Below are positions 56,782-64,000 of a DNA stretch of 64,000 nucleotides, piece after piece (position 1 is the stretch's first letter; each line of letters begins with the position of its first letter). Both the position numbers and the translations under genes were made by a program. The notes under the pieces were generated by a model that saw only the letters and a program-made list of their open reading frames with translations, did not search any database and was not told the origin of the DNA. Source of the stretch: Clostridiaceae bacterium 14S0207 (GTDB lineage Bacteria > Bacillota > Clostridia > Clostridiales > Clostridiaceae); contig CP026600.1 in NCBI GenBank assembly GCA_003288255.1, positions 248,001 to 312,000 on the forward strand. Reading direction: 5' to 3'.

Positions 56782-57441
56782 ATGTCAGATTTAAAAAAAG
56801 ATTTATTAGAAGAACTTTCATTATCAGTAGTAGATATGGATGATGAATTAGCTGTAGATTCAGCAAAAAAATTTATAGAAAATAATTTTGAAGCTTATGA
56901 TGGAATAGCAAATGGACTTGCAAAGGGTATGGATAAGGCAGGAAAATTATATGAAGAAGAAGAGTATTATATTCCTGAGCTTTTAATGTGTTCTGATGCT
57001 ATGTATGCTGGGCTGGAAGTTTTAAGACCACATCTTAAAAGAGAAAAAACGGATAAAAATTATAAAGCTGTAGTTGGTGTTGTTGAAGGTGATACACATG
57101 ATATTGGTAAAAATCTATTTAAAATAATGTTAGAAACTACAGGATTTGATGTTGTAGATTTAGGAAGAGATGTTCCTCCAATTGAATTTATAAATAAGGC
57201 TAAAGAAATTGGAGCGAATATGATAGGAATGTCTACTTTAATGACTACTACTATGGATAATATGGAAGTTGTTATTGATTTATTAGAAAAAGAGGGTATG
57301 AGAGATAATGTAGTAGTTATGGTTGGTGGTGGACCAATTTCACAAACTTTTGCCGATAAAATAGGTGCAGATGGTTATGCACCAGAAGCTTCAAAGGCAG
57401 CACGTCTTGCAAAGGAATTAGTAACTAAAAAATTAGCATAG
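56782..57441 (+). CDS. Corrinoid protein of a methyltransferase system
   Basis: 219 residues. The helical B12-binding-2 cap (about 5-88) is followed by a Rossmann B12 domain with the base-off ligand H106 in EGDTHDIGKN, GMSTLMTTTM and VMVGGGPIS. This is the MtaC/MtbC/MttC type that carries a methyl group between a substrate-specific enzyme and a second methyltransferase. AGGAGG precedes the ATG. First gene of the cluster that runs to the window edge; the neighbours supply methyltransferases and a reductive activator. Confidence 0.95.
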   Translation: MSDLKKDLLEELSLSVVDMDDELAVDSAKKFIENNFEAYDGIANGLAKGMDKAGKLYEEEEYYIPELLMCSDAMYAGLEVLRPHLKREKTDKNYKAVVGVVEGDTHDIGKNLFKIMLETTGFDVVDLGRDVPPIEFINKAKEIGANMIGMSTLMTTTMDNMEVVIDLLEKEGMRDNVVVMVGGGPISQTFADKIGADGYAPEASKAARLAKELVTKKLA

Positions 57442-57527
57442 TTAATTTATAATTAAAGGCTCACTATAAATACTAAATATTTAAGACAGTAAAAAGAAAG
57501 TTTCTACTTATAAGGAAGGTGAAAGAG

Positions 57528-58547
57528 GTGCTTACACCAAAGGAAAGATTAATTAAGTCTTTACAAAAAGAAAAAGTGGACAGGCCACCTTGTATTTGTC
57601 CAGGTGGAATGATGAATATGATTATAAAAGACGTAATGGAGATTACAGGTGCTAAATGGCCAGAGGCACATTTAGATCCAAAGCTAATGGCGGATTTAAC
57701 AGAGGGTATGTATGAAAATGGAGCATTTGAAAATTTTGGGGTTCCATTTTGTATGACAGTAGAAGCGGAATCATTAGGAGCAAAAGTATTTATGGGAACT
57801 GAAATAACAGAACCAAGGGTTATAGAATATCCTATTAATTCAGTTGATGAGTGGAAAACTCTAAACGATATTGATATTAAGCAAGGTAGGACAAAGGTAG
57901 TTTTAGATGCAATCAAAATTTTGAAGAAGAGAAATAAGGATGTACCTGTAATCGGTAATTTGACTGGACCAGTAAGTTTGGCATCTTCTTTAGTAGATCC
58001 TATAGAATATTATAAGGCGCTAAGAAAAAAACCAAATGAAGTTCATGAGTTTATGGAATTTGTGACTGAAAATTTAATAGCTTTTGGAAAGGCTCAATTA
58101 GAAGCGGGAGCGGATATTCTTACAATTTCAGATCCTAGTGGTACAGGAGAAATTTTAGGACCTAAAATGTTTTCAGAGTTTGCTATACCTTATCTAAATA
58201 AAATATTATTAAGTTTAAAATCTTTTGCAAAGGGAGGTACAATCGTACATATTTGTGGAAGATTAAAGAGTGTTTATGAACAGTTGAATGAACTTTATAG
58301 TGATGCTATTAGCATTGACTCATTATCATCTATAAAGGATGTTATGGATAATGTTACTAATAAGGCCATAATGGGAAATGTTAGTACACTTGCTTTAGAA
58401 AAAAATTCAGCTGAAAGTGTGGCAACAATTACTAAAGTATGTATAAAAAATGGGGCAAACATAATCGCACCAGCTTGTGGAATTGGAGCTAGAACCCCTC
58501 TAAATAATATCCAAGCTATGGTTACTTCAGCTAAAGGATTCAAGTAA
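57528..58547 (+). CDS. UroD-type corrinoid methyltransferase (MtaA/MtbA/CmuA family)
   Basis: About 339 residues in the uroporphyrinogen decarboxylase fold. Start GTG 57528 is preferred, since GGAAGG lies 8 bases before it; GTG 57519 overlaps that site. It has CPGGMMNM near the start and a probable zinc site from His and Cys in VHICGRL (about 240) and Cys in PACGIGARTPL (about 320), as in MtaA and MtbA. True UroD lacks this site. It either demethylates a substrate or moves the methyl group from the corrinoid to a thiol or folate acceptor. Co-transcribed with the corrinoid gene. Confidence 0.9.
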   Translation: MLTPKERLIKSLQKEKVDRPPCICPGGMMNMIIKDVMEITGAKWPEAHLDPKLMADLTEGMYENGAFENFGVPFCMTVEAESLGAKVFMGTEITEPRVIEYPINSVDEWKTLNDIDIKQGRTKVVLDAIKILKKRNKDVPVIGNLTGPVSLASSLVDPIEYYKALRKKPNEVHEFMEFVTENLIAFGKAQLEAGADILTISDPSGTGEILGPKMFSEFAIPYLNKILLSLKSFAKGGTIVHICGRLKSVYEQLNELYSDAISIDSLSSIKDVMDNVTNKAIMGNVSTLALEKNSAESVATITKVCIKNGANIIAPACGIGARTPLNNIQAMVTSAKGFK

Positions 58548-58565
58548 TATAGGTTTATAAATAAA

Positions 58566-58609
58566 AAACTAAAAGCTTTCGATTAGATAAAATTGAAAGC
58601 TTTTAGTTT
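58566..58609 (+). terminator. Intergenic hairpin inside the corrinoid cluster
   Basis: A 15-bp perfect stem (58566-58580 with 58595-58609) lies 22 bases before the activator's start codon. Only three T follow, so it may be a partial terminator or a processing/stability hairpin that sets the expression ratio. Confidence 0.6.
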
Positions 58610-58631
58610 GTAAAAATGGAGGAAATTATAA

Positions 58632-60440
58632 ATGAATGTTATAAAAATTTATCCTGAAGATAAGATTATATATTTTAATAAGGGAGAAAAGCTTTTAGAT
58701 ATTCTTCAAGAAAATGGTATTATTTTAGAAAGTCCATGTGGAGGCAAAGGGTTTTGTGGTAAGTGCAAAATAAGGGTTTTAAGGGGCGATGTTGGAAAAA
58801 TAACTAATGAAGAATTAAAATTCCTTTCTAAAGAAGAATTAGAATCAGGTGTAAGACTTAGTTGTCTTATTTATCCCGAAGGAGATATAGAAATTGAATA
58901 TATAAATAAAAAACAATTAAAACATAAAATTTTATCTGATGGATATATGCCTAAATTTAATAAAAATCCTATGATAAGAAAAGAATTAGTGAAATTAGAA
59001 AAACCAACTTTACATAATAATATTTCTTATGAAGAACTATTAGAAAAAGTTTTAGGACAAAAAATAATTTTAGAAGGCCAAAGGTTTTTGAAAGAATTAA
59101 GTGAAGCATTTAAGTATGAAGAAGCAACTATTATTTATGCAGGAAATCAAGTTATAGGAATTGAAGCAATGGATACTACTGATAAGGTTTACGGTGCAGC
59201 AGTGGACATAGGATCTACAACCGTAGTTATATCTCTTATAGATCTAAAGACTGGAAAAGAATTAGGATCTAAAACTTCTATTAATCCTCAAAAAGAATAT
59301 GGACTTGATGTATTATCAAGAATAGATTTTGTAAAAAGGAAAGAAAATGGTTTAGAAATTTTACATAAAGCAATAGTTAAGTGTTTAAATGATTTATTAA
59401 ATAGTTTATATAGTAAATATAAGATTAATAAAAATAACGTATATGAAATTTGTATAGGAGCTAATGCTACTATGATGCATCTATTACTTAATATAGATAC
59501 ATATGCTATTGGAAAAGCACCTTATGCCACAGTATTTTCAAGAGAAAAATACATAGATGCTAAAGATATAGGTCTTGAAACATCTATGTTTGCAAAATTA
59601 TATTGTCTCCCAGGGGTATCTAGTTATATAGGTGCGGATATTGTTGCAGGTGCTGTTGTTGCAAATTTAAAACATACAAATAAAAATGTGTTATTTATTG
59701 ATATAGGAACTAATGGAGAGATTATATTATCTAAAAAGGGACAATTAACTTCATGTTCTTGTGCAGCAGGACCAGCTTTGGAGGGTGCTAACATAAGTTG
59801 TGGGATGAGAGCTGCAGAAGGAGCTATAGAGGGGATACAAATTAATGATAACTCTATAAATATTCAAACTATAGGTAATGAAAAACCTGTAGGAATTTGT
59901 GGAAGTGGAATATTAGAATCTATTTCTGAAGTGTGGAAAAATGGAATAATTGCAAAATCAGGAAGGATTAAAAAAGCAGAAAAATTGATAGAAGAAGGAA
60001 AAAAAGAATTAGCTTCAAGGATTATAGATGAAGATAAAAAAAGAAAATTTATAATTGTAAAAGATGAAAAAAATCCTATAGTTATTACACAAGAAGACAT
60101 AAGACAGGTTCAATTAGCAAAGGGAGCTATCTCTTCCGGTTTTTATGCATTACTTGATTTAATGGAAATTACTATGGATGATTTAGATGAAGTAGTTATA
60201 GCAGGACAGTTCGGGAAACACTTGAAAATTAATAGCTTAACAGGAGTTGGAATAATTCCTGAAGTCTTAAAAGATAAGATAAATTATGTTGGAAATTCTT
60301 CAAAAACAGGAGCATTAATGTGTCTTTTATCACAAGAAATAAGAAAAGAAATGCAAGTTATTGCAAAAGAGATAAGGTATTTTGAGTTATCAACAAAAGA
60401 AGGATATGAAAAGCTATTTACTAAGTGCTTAACTTTCTAA
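58632..60440 (+). CDS. Reductive activator of corrinoid enzymes (RamA/RACE type)
   Basis: 602 residues. The N-terminal plant-type [2Fe-2S] ferredoxin domain (about 1-90) has Cys ligands in SPCGGKGFCGKCKI plus RLSCLI. A linker (about 95-180) and an ASKHA-fold ATPase region follow (YGAAVDIGSTTVVISL; FIDIGTNGEIIL; AGPALEGANISCG; VVIAGQFGKHL). These proteins use ATP to reduce inactive Co(II) corrinoid back to Co(I). AATGGAGGAA precedes the ATG. Placed between methyltransferase genes, it should serve the corrinoid protein at 56782. Confidence 0.94.
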   Translation: MNVIKIYPEDKIIYFNKGEKLLDILQENGIILESPCGGKGFCGKCKIRVLRGDVGKITNEELKFLSKEELESGVRLSCLIYPEGDIEIEYINKKQLKHKILSDGYMPKFNKNPMIRKELVKLEKPTLHNNISYEELLEKVLGQKIILEGQRFLKELSEAFKYEEATIIYAGNQVIGIEAMDTTDKVYGAAVDIGSTTVVISLIDLKTGKELGSKTSINPQKEYGLDVLSRIDFVKRKENGLEILHKAIVKCLNDLLNSLYSKYKINKNNVYEICIGANATMMHLLLNIDTYAIGKAPYATVFSREKYIDAKDIGLETSMFAKLYCLPGVSSYIGADIVAGAVVANLKHTNKNVLFIDIGTNGEIILSKKGQLTSCSCAAGPALEGANISCGMRAAEGAIEGIQINDNSINIQTIGNEKPVGICGSGILESISEVWKNGIIAKSGRIKKAEKLIEEGKKELASRIIDEDKKRKFIIVKDEKNPIVITQEDIRQVQLAKGAISSGFYALLDLMEITMDDLDEVVIAGQFGKHLKINSLTGVGIIPEVLKDKINYVGNSSKTGALMCLLSQEIRKEMQVIAKEIRYFELSTKEGYEKLFTKCLTF

Positions 60441-60511
60441 TAGTAATACTAGTTTAATAAACATTTATTTAACAAGAGGTCATAAATTAAAATAAAAAAG
60501 GAAGTTTTAGG

Positions 60512-61478
60512 ATGATTAGAGTACATGTAGTATCTGGATTTTTAGGAGCTGGAAAAACCACGTTTATTATAAAGTTTTTGGAATTATTAAAAAATCAAAA
60601 TAATGTTATTTTAGAAAACGAATTTGGAGAAGCAAGTATTGATGGAGATATAGTGAAAAAAAGAAGGATATGAAGTAATGGAACTCCCTAGTGGGTGTAT
60701 ATGTTGTTCTTTAAAGATAAATTTTTATGATGCATTGGAAAAAATTATAGGTGAAATTAAGCCGGATAATATAATAATAGAACCTACTGGTTTAGGACAA
60801 TTAAGTGAAATTTTAAAAATATTAAATGAAGAGAAGTTTAGAAAAAATTGTAAGGTGGAATCTGTAATAACTATAGTGGATGGAGAAAATTATTTAGAAC
60901 AAAATGAAGTATTTGGTGAATTTTTCAAAGATCAAATTATTAATGCTAATAACTTATTTATAAGTAAAACAAACAAAATTGAGCAAGACCAATTAGATAG
61001 GATAGTAATATCACTTAGAGAAATTAATAAAAAATCTTATATAACTCATAAAAATTTTATAGATTTATCTCTAGAGGAATTAGACAGGAGCTTGAAAAGT
61101 AAAAGAATAGAAAATACAGACATTTTAAATAAAAATAGCTTGAATGATTTTTTATCTGAAAAGGAAATGAAAGAATTAAAGGAGTTTACATCAATTAGTT
61201 TTTATATAGATAATATTTTTTCAAAAGAAAAACTTTTAAAAAAGCTTAAGTCATTAAAAAATATAGAATTTGGAGAGGTATACAGAGCAAAAGGAATTTT
61301 ACAGGGAAATAATAATACATTGGAATTTAATTATGTTGGTTGTAAATTTACGGTTATGGAAAGTGATTTAAAATCAAGCAATAAAATATGTGTAATTGGA
61401 AAAAAATTAAATACAAATAAAATAAAGCTTTTATTTAAGGGTATGAAAAGAGGGAAAAAGATTGAGAGAAAAAATTAA
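60512..61478 (+). pseudogene. CobW/P47K-type GTPase, frameshifted at an A7 run
   Basis: ATG 60512 follows TTTTAGGATG. The first frame encodes VVSGFLGAGKTTFI (P-loop) and VILENEFGEASIDG, then meets TGA after seven A (60656-60662). Removing one A gives the expected continuation EGYEVMELPSGCICCSL, with the metal-binding CxCC motif, and an open frame to 61478. Members are G3E GTPases that deliver metals such as Zn or Co, or load cofactors. As written, the P-loop and CxCC halves are separated; an ATG at 60678 could start the second half. Mutation, slippage or sequencing error are all possible. Confidence 0.85.
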
Positions 61479-62337
61479 TTTTAAGTGTATAGGAGATAAT
61501 TTGGAAAATATTCCAGAGGATATAATACAAAAGACAGGTTTAACCTTCCCAAAGGCACATACTAAGGGAGAGTATATGAGTATACTATCAAAAGCATTAA
61601 AGATGCATAGAAGAGATGACTTTTGTAGGCTTCCATTTTGTAATACAGTAGAGGCAGAAGCTTTTGGAGGATATATAAAATTAGGAGATGAAAAAACAGG
61701 ACCAAGGGTGGAAAAGTATTTATTTAATTCTATAGACGAATTAGAAAACATAAAAGAAATAGATTTGAATAACGGAAGAATAAAAGAGGTTTTAGATGCT
61801 ATAGAAAAACTAGCGAGACAAGGAGAAAATGTAATTTTAAACGTAGAAGGTCCTTTTACTATAATATCCTCATTAATAGATTCTACTATATTTTATAAAG
61901 CTATAAGAAAAAATAGAGAGGCAATAGATAAATTTATAGGTGTAATAGAAGATAGCATAATAAAATATGCAAAAGAGGGAGTTAAGAGAGGTGCAAAAAT
62001 AATATCATATGGGGATCCAGTAGGAACTTTAGATTTGGTAGGGACTAAGGTATTTAAAGAAGTAAGTGCAAAATCCTCCATAAGAATATTAAAAACTTTA
62101 GGAAATGAAATAGATAATGCATTAATCCATGTTTGTGGAAAAGCAAGTTGTGGATTTTATAATATAGAACTTTCAGATGAGGAAAAGATAAGTTATGATG
62201 AAAATTTAACTTATGGACAAGGCGTAATTAGTGTTTTAAAGAAAAGACCTGATATCAAAATTGTTGGACATGCATGTATAAAAAGGACGCCTCTTCATTT
62301 AAAAGACAACTCAGTATATAAAATTATCTTATATTAA
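61462..62337 (+). CDS. UroD-type methyltransferase, second, shorter
   Basis: 291 residues from TTG 61462, overlapping the CobW-type gene by 17 bases, with AGAGGGA upstream. It aligns with the larger UroD-type protein at 57528: FCRLPFCNTVEAEAFG against FGVPFCMTVEAESLG, and GPRVEKYLFNSIDEL against PRVIEYPINSVDEW. The zinc-site residues are kept in IHVCGKAS and VGHACIKRTPLH. The N-terminal about 40 residues (the CPGG region) are missing. It may be the partner methyltransferase of the pair. Confidence 0.85.
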   Translation: MREKINFKCIGDNLENIPEDIIQKTGLTFPKAHTKGEYMSILSKALKMHRRDDFCRLPFCNTVEAEAFGGYIKLGDEKTGPRVEKYLFNSIDELENIKEIDLNNGRIKEVLDAIEKLARQGENVILNVEGPFTIISSLIDSTIFYKAIRKNREAIDKFIGVIEDSIIKYAKEGVKRGAKIISYGDPVGTLDLVGTKVFKEVSAKSSIRILKTLGNEIDNALIHVCGKASCGFYNIELSDEEKISYDENLTYGQGVISVLKKRPDIKIVGHACIKRTPLHLKDNSVYKIILY

Positions 62338-62404
62338 AATATATGTGTTTTAAAATTATGAAAATTTAAAATTTGAATTTATAAAAAATAAGGAGAGAAG
62401 TATA

Positions 62405-63559
62405 ATGGCTAATTTACCAGAACATTTTAATGAATTTAGCGAAGCTAGAAGAAATGCGTTTGTTAAAGTTAAAGAATTTAAGGATCAAGGTAAGCATGTA
62501 GTAGGAACATTTTGCACATTTACACCAAAAGAAATAATTTATGCAGCAGGGGCAATTCCAGTAGGGTTATGTGGGATGAGTGATGAACCTATTCCAGATG
62601 CAGAGAGACATTTACCTAAAAATTTATGTCCATTAATTAAATCATCTTATGGATTTGCATTAAGTCAAAAGTGTCCTTTTACATATTTTTCAGACATAAT
62701 AGTGGGGGAAACTACTTGTGATGGAAAGAAAAAAATGTATGAATTATTATCAAAATTAAAGCCAATGCATGTAATGCAATTACCGCAAACTTTAGATAGG
62801 GATTATGTATTTGATATTTGGGCAAAGGAAATAGAAATTTTTAAAGAAAGATTAGAAGCTGAATTTAATATAGAAATTAGTGAAGACGAAATAAGAAAAA
62901 CAATAAAACAGTGTAATTGTGAAAGACAATTATTAAGAGAGTTTTATGAACTTGGAAGACTAGAACCACCAGCAATTACAGGATATGAAATGCAAACTGT
63001 ATTAGAGGGGGTTGGATTTTCCTTAGACAAGGATGAACAGAATAAAAGAATAAAAGAAATGATAGATACTATAAAAAGGGAATATAAAGAAGGAAAGAGA
63101 ATCGTAGATAAAGATTTAAAAAGAATTTTAGTTACAGGTTGCCCTATTGGAGGGTCATCAAATAAGGTTATAAAAATTATAGAGGAAAGTGGTGGAGTTG
63201 TAGTTTGTTATGAAAACTGTGGTGGGGTAAAATCAAATGCTAGATTAGTTGATGAGGATGAAAATAAAGATGTATATAAAGCATTGTCAGAAAAATATTT
63301 AAATATAGGATGTTCCGTAATGGCACCTAATGACAATAGAATTAGTATTTTAGACGAATTAATAGATGATTATAAAGTAGATGGGGTTATTGATGTTGAA
63401 CTTCAAGCATGTCATACATTTAATGTTGAAACTCATAGAATTAAGGAATTTATTATGAAAGAAAAAAATACTCCATATATGAATATAGAAACTGACTATT
63501 CAGAGTCAGATACAGGGCAGTTAAAAACAAGAATAGCCGCTTTTATAGAAATGTTATAG
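62405..63559 (+). CDS. 2-hydroxyacyl-CoA dehydratase family, double-cubane cluster protein
   Basis: 384 residues of the HgdB/BzdNO-like family in its DCCP form. Cys residues suited to hold Fe-S clusters are visible in [34 protein letters not shown] and ELQACHTFN. Typical family sequence includes [14 protein letters not shown]. Such proteins receive low-potential electrons from an ATP-driven activator and reduce difficult substrates. Here it could pass electrons to the corrinoid system or carry out a linked reduction. AGGAGAG precedes the ATG. No dedicated HgdC-type activator is visible, although the ASKHA protein at 58632 is a distant analogue. Confidence 0.9.
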   Translation: MANLPEHFNEFSEARRNAFVKVKEFKDQGKHVVGTFCTFTPKEIIYAAGAIPVGLCGMSDEPIPDAERHLPKNLCPLIKSSYGFALSQKCPFTYFSDIIVGETTCDGKKKMYELLSKLKPMHVMQLPQTLDRDYVFDIWAKEIEIFKERLEAEFNIEISEDEIRKTIKQCNCERQLLREFYELGRLEPPAITGYEMQTVLEGVGFSLDKDEQNKRIKEMIDTIKREYKEGKRIVDKDLKRILVTGCPIGGSSNKVIKIIEESGGVVVCYENCGGVKSNARLVDEDENKDVYKALSEKYLNIGCSVMAPNDNRISILDELIDDYKVDGVIDVELQACHTFNVETHRIKEFIMKEKNTPYMNIETDYSESDTGQLKTRIAAFIEML

Positions 63560-63818
63560 AAATTTTCAATAGATGAAAATACTTATATATATATAAACAA
63601 TAAAAAAATTCTAAATAAATATAATAAATAGCAAAAAAATTTGAAAAATATGTTAAGATTGAATTAGACAAAAGTTTATTTTGAAATACAAAAATGTACA
63701 TGATTTTCAATAAAAATATTCATATGTGCACATTTAAAAAATAAAATATGCAAATAAATTAAAGTAAACATAATCAATATTCAAAAATAAAAATTATTAT
63801 ATATTTAGGAGGATTATT

Positions 63819-64000
63819 ATGGGTGATTATAGAAAAATGTGGACACAATTAAATGTCGACTTAGAAAAACATGATCAATTATGTAAAATACTTCCTGAGC
63901 TTTACGGATCTGTGTATATGGAGCAAGAAAATAGACCAGGGGGAATGAATTATTTTAACTTTGTAGTATCAGAAGTTCATGGGGCAAGAATTCAGGAATT
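63819..64000 (+). CDS. 2-hydroxyacyl-CoA dehydratase family protein (5' part only)
   Basis: ATG 63819 follows AGGAGG at 6 bases; the frame stays open to the window end. The 60 visible residues (GDYRKMWTQLNVDLEKHD, LPELYGSVYMEQENRPGG) resemble the start of dehydratase-type D subunits that open with a helical region before the first Cys. It continues the cluster, suggesting a second reductase component. The assignment rests on a short stretch and on context. Confidence 0.6.
   Translation, partial: MGDYRKMWTQLNVDLEKHDQLCKILPELYGSVYMEQENRPGGMNYFNFVVSEVHGARIQE

Noticed and set aside
57528-58547. Heme biosynthesis role (true uroporphyrinogen decarboxylase)
   Set aside because: The protein has the H-x-C...C zinc site of corrinoid methyltransferases, lies beside a corrinoid protein and activator, and no heme genes are present.

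Overview
The window is AT-rich (roughly three quarters A+T), uses strong GGAGG-type ribosome binding sites, and carries a gene set typical of Clostridium sensu stricto: a purine riboswitch, the spore-associated gene ytaF, a corrinoid methyltransferase cluster, double-cubane reductases, LCP and DUF2207 proteins. The best guess is a Clostridium of the botulinum/novyi/tetani kind. The species cannot be fixed from sequence alone. No rRNA or tRNA gene and no CRISPR array was seen.

Layout. 1-6168: the end of a bacitracin/lantibiotic-type ABC exporter operon and an OmpR/histidine kinase pair, separated by an IS1182-like element. 6619-8753: a small (p)ppGpp synthetase and a convergent MFS exporter. 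9006-13487: tandem membrane chemoreceptors with nearly identical signalling halves. 13759-14623: an hsmR/hsmA-like heme-response pair with twin palindromic operators. 14818-15123: a degraded small gene. 15408-18021: an APC permease, ytaF and a 59-residue gene. 18072-19991: a group II intron of IIC type placed directly behind that small gene's terminator. 20019-22472: a chemoreceptor signalling domain fused to a peptide-binding (SBP_bac_5) domain with no membrane segment.

22817-42012 is mostly housekeeping and transport: a YgjP metalloprotease, a MazG-like enzyme, an alcohol dehydrogenase, a guanine-riboswitch-controlled purine permease, an AI-2E-type permease, DedA, a B3/B4 protein, a dicarboxylate symporter, a mini-kinase, MgtE, L25/Ctc and DUF2207. 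It is peppered with at least eight copies of a GGGACGGTTCAT repeat, mostly as inverted pairs, around a REP-associated Y1 transposase (30431-31333). An apparently orphan cobalamin riboswitch lies at 32998-33205.

42016-56541: a lipoprotein, glnS, an LCP protein, a VCBS-like protein, folA-thyA, two orphan histidine kinases, a frameshifted RNase H gene, an IS3-family element and an M1 peptidase. 56782-64000 (running off the window): a corrinoid protein, two UroD-type methyltransferases, a corrinoid activator, a frameshifted CobW-type gene and two 2-hydroxyacyl-CoA dehydratase/double-cubane proteins. Together they look like a dedicated methyl-transfer and reductive-activation module whose substrate is not evident. 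The features most worth following up are the soluble receptor-SBP fusion, the RAYT-repeat system, the corrinoid/double-cubane cluster and the orphan B12 riboswitch.
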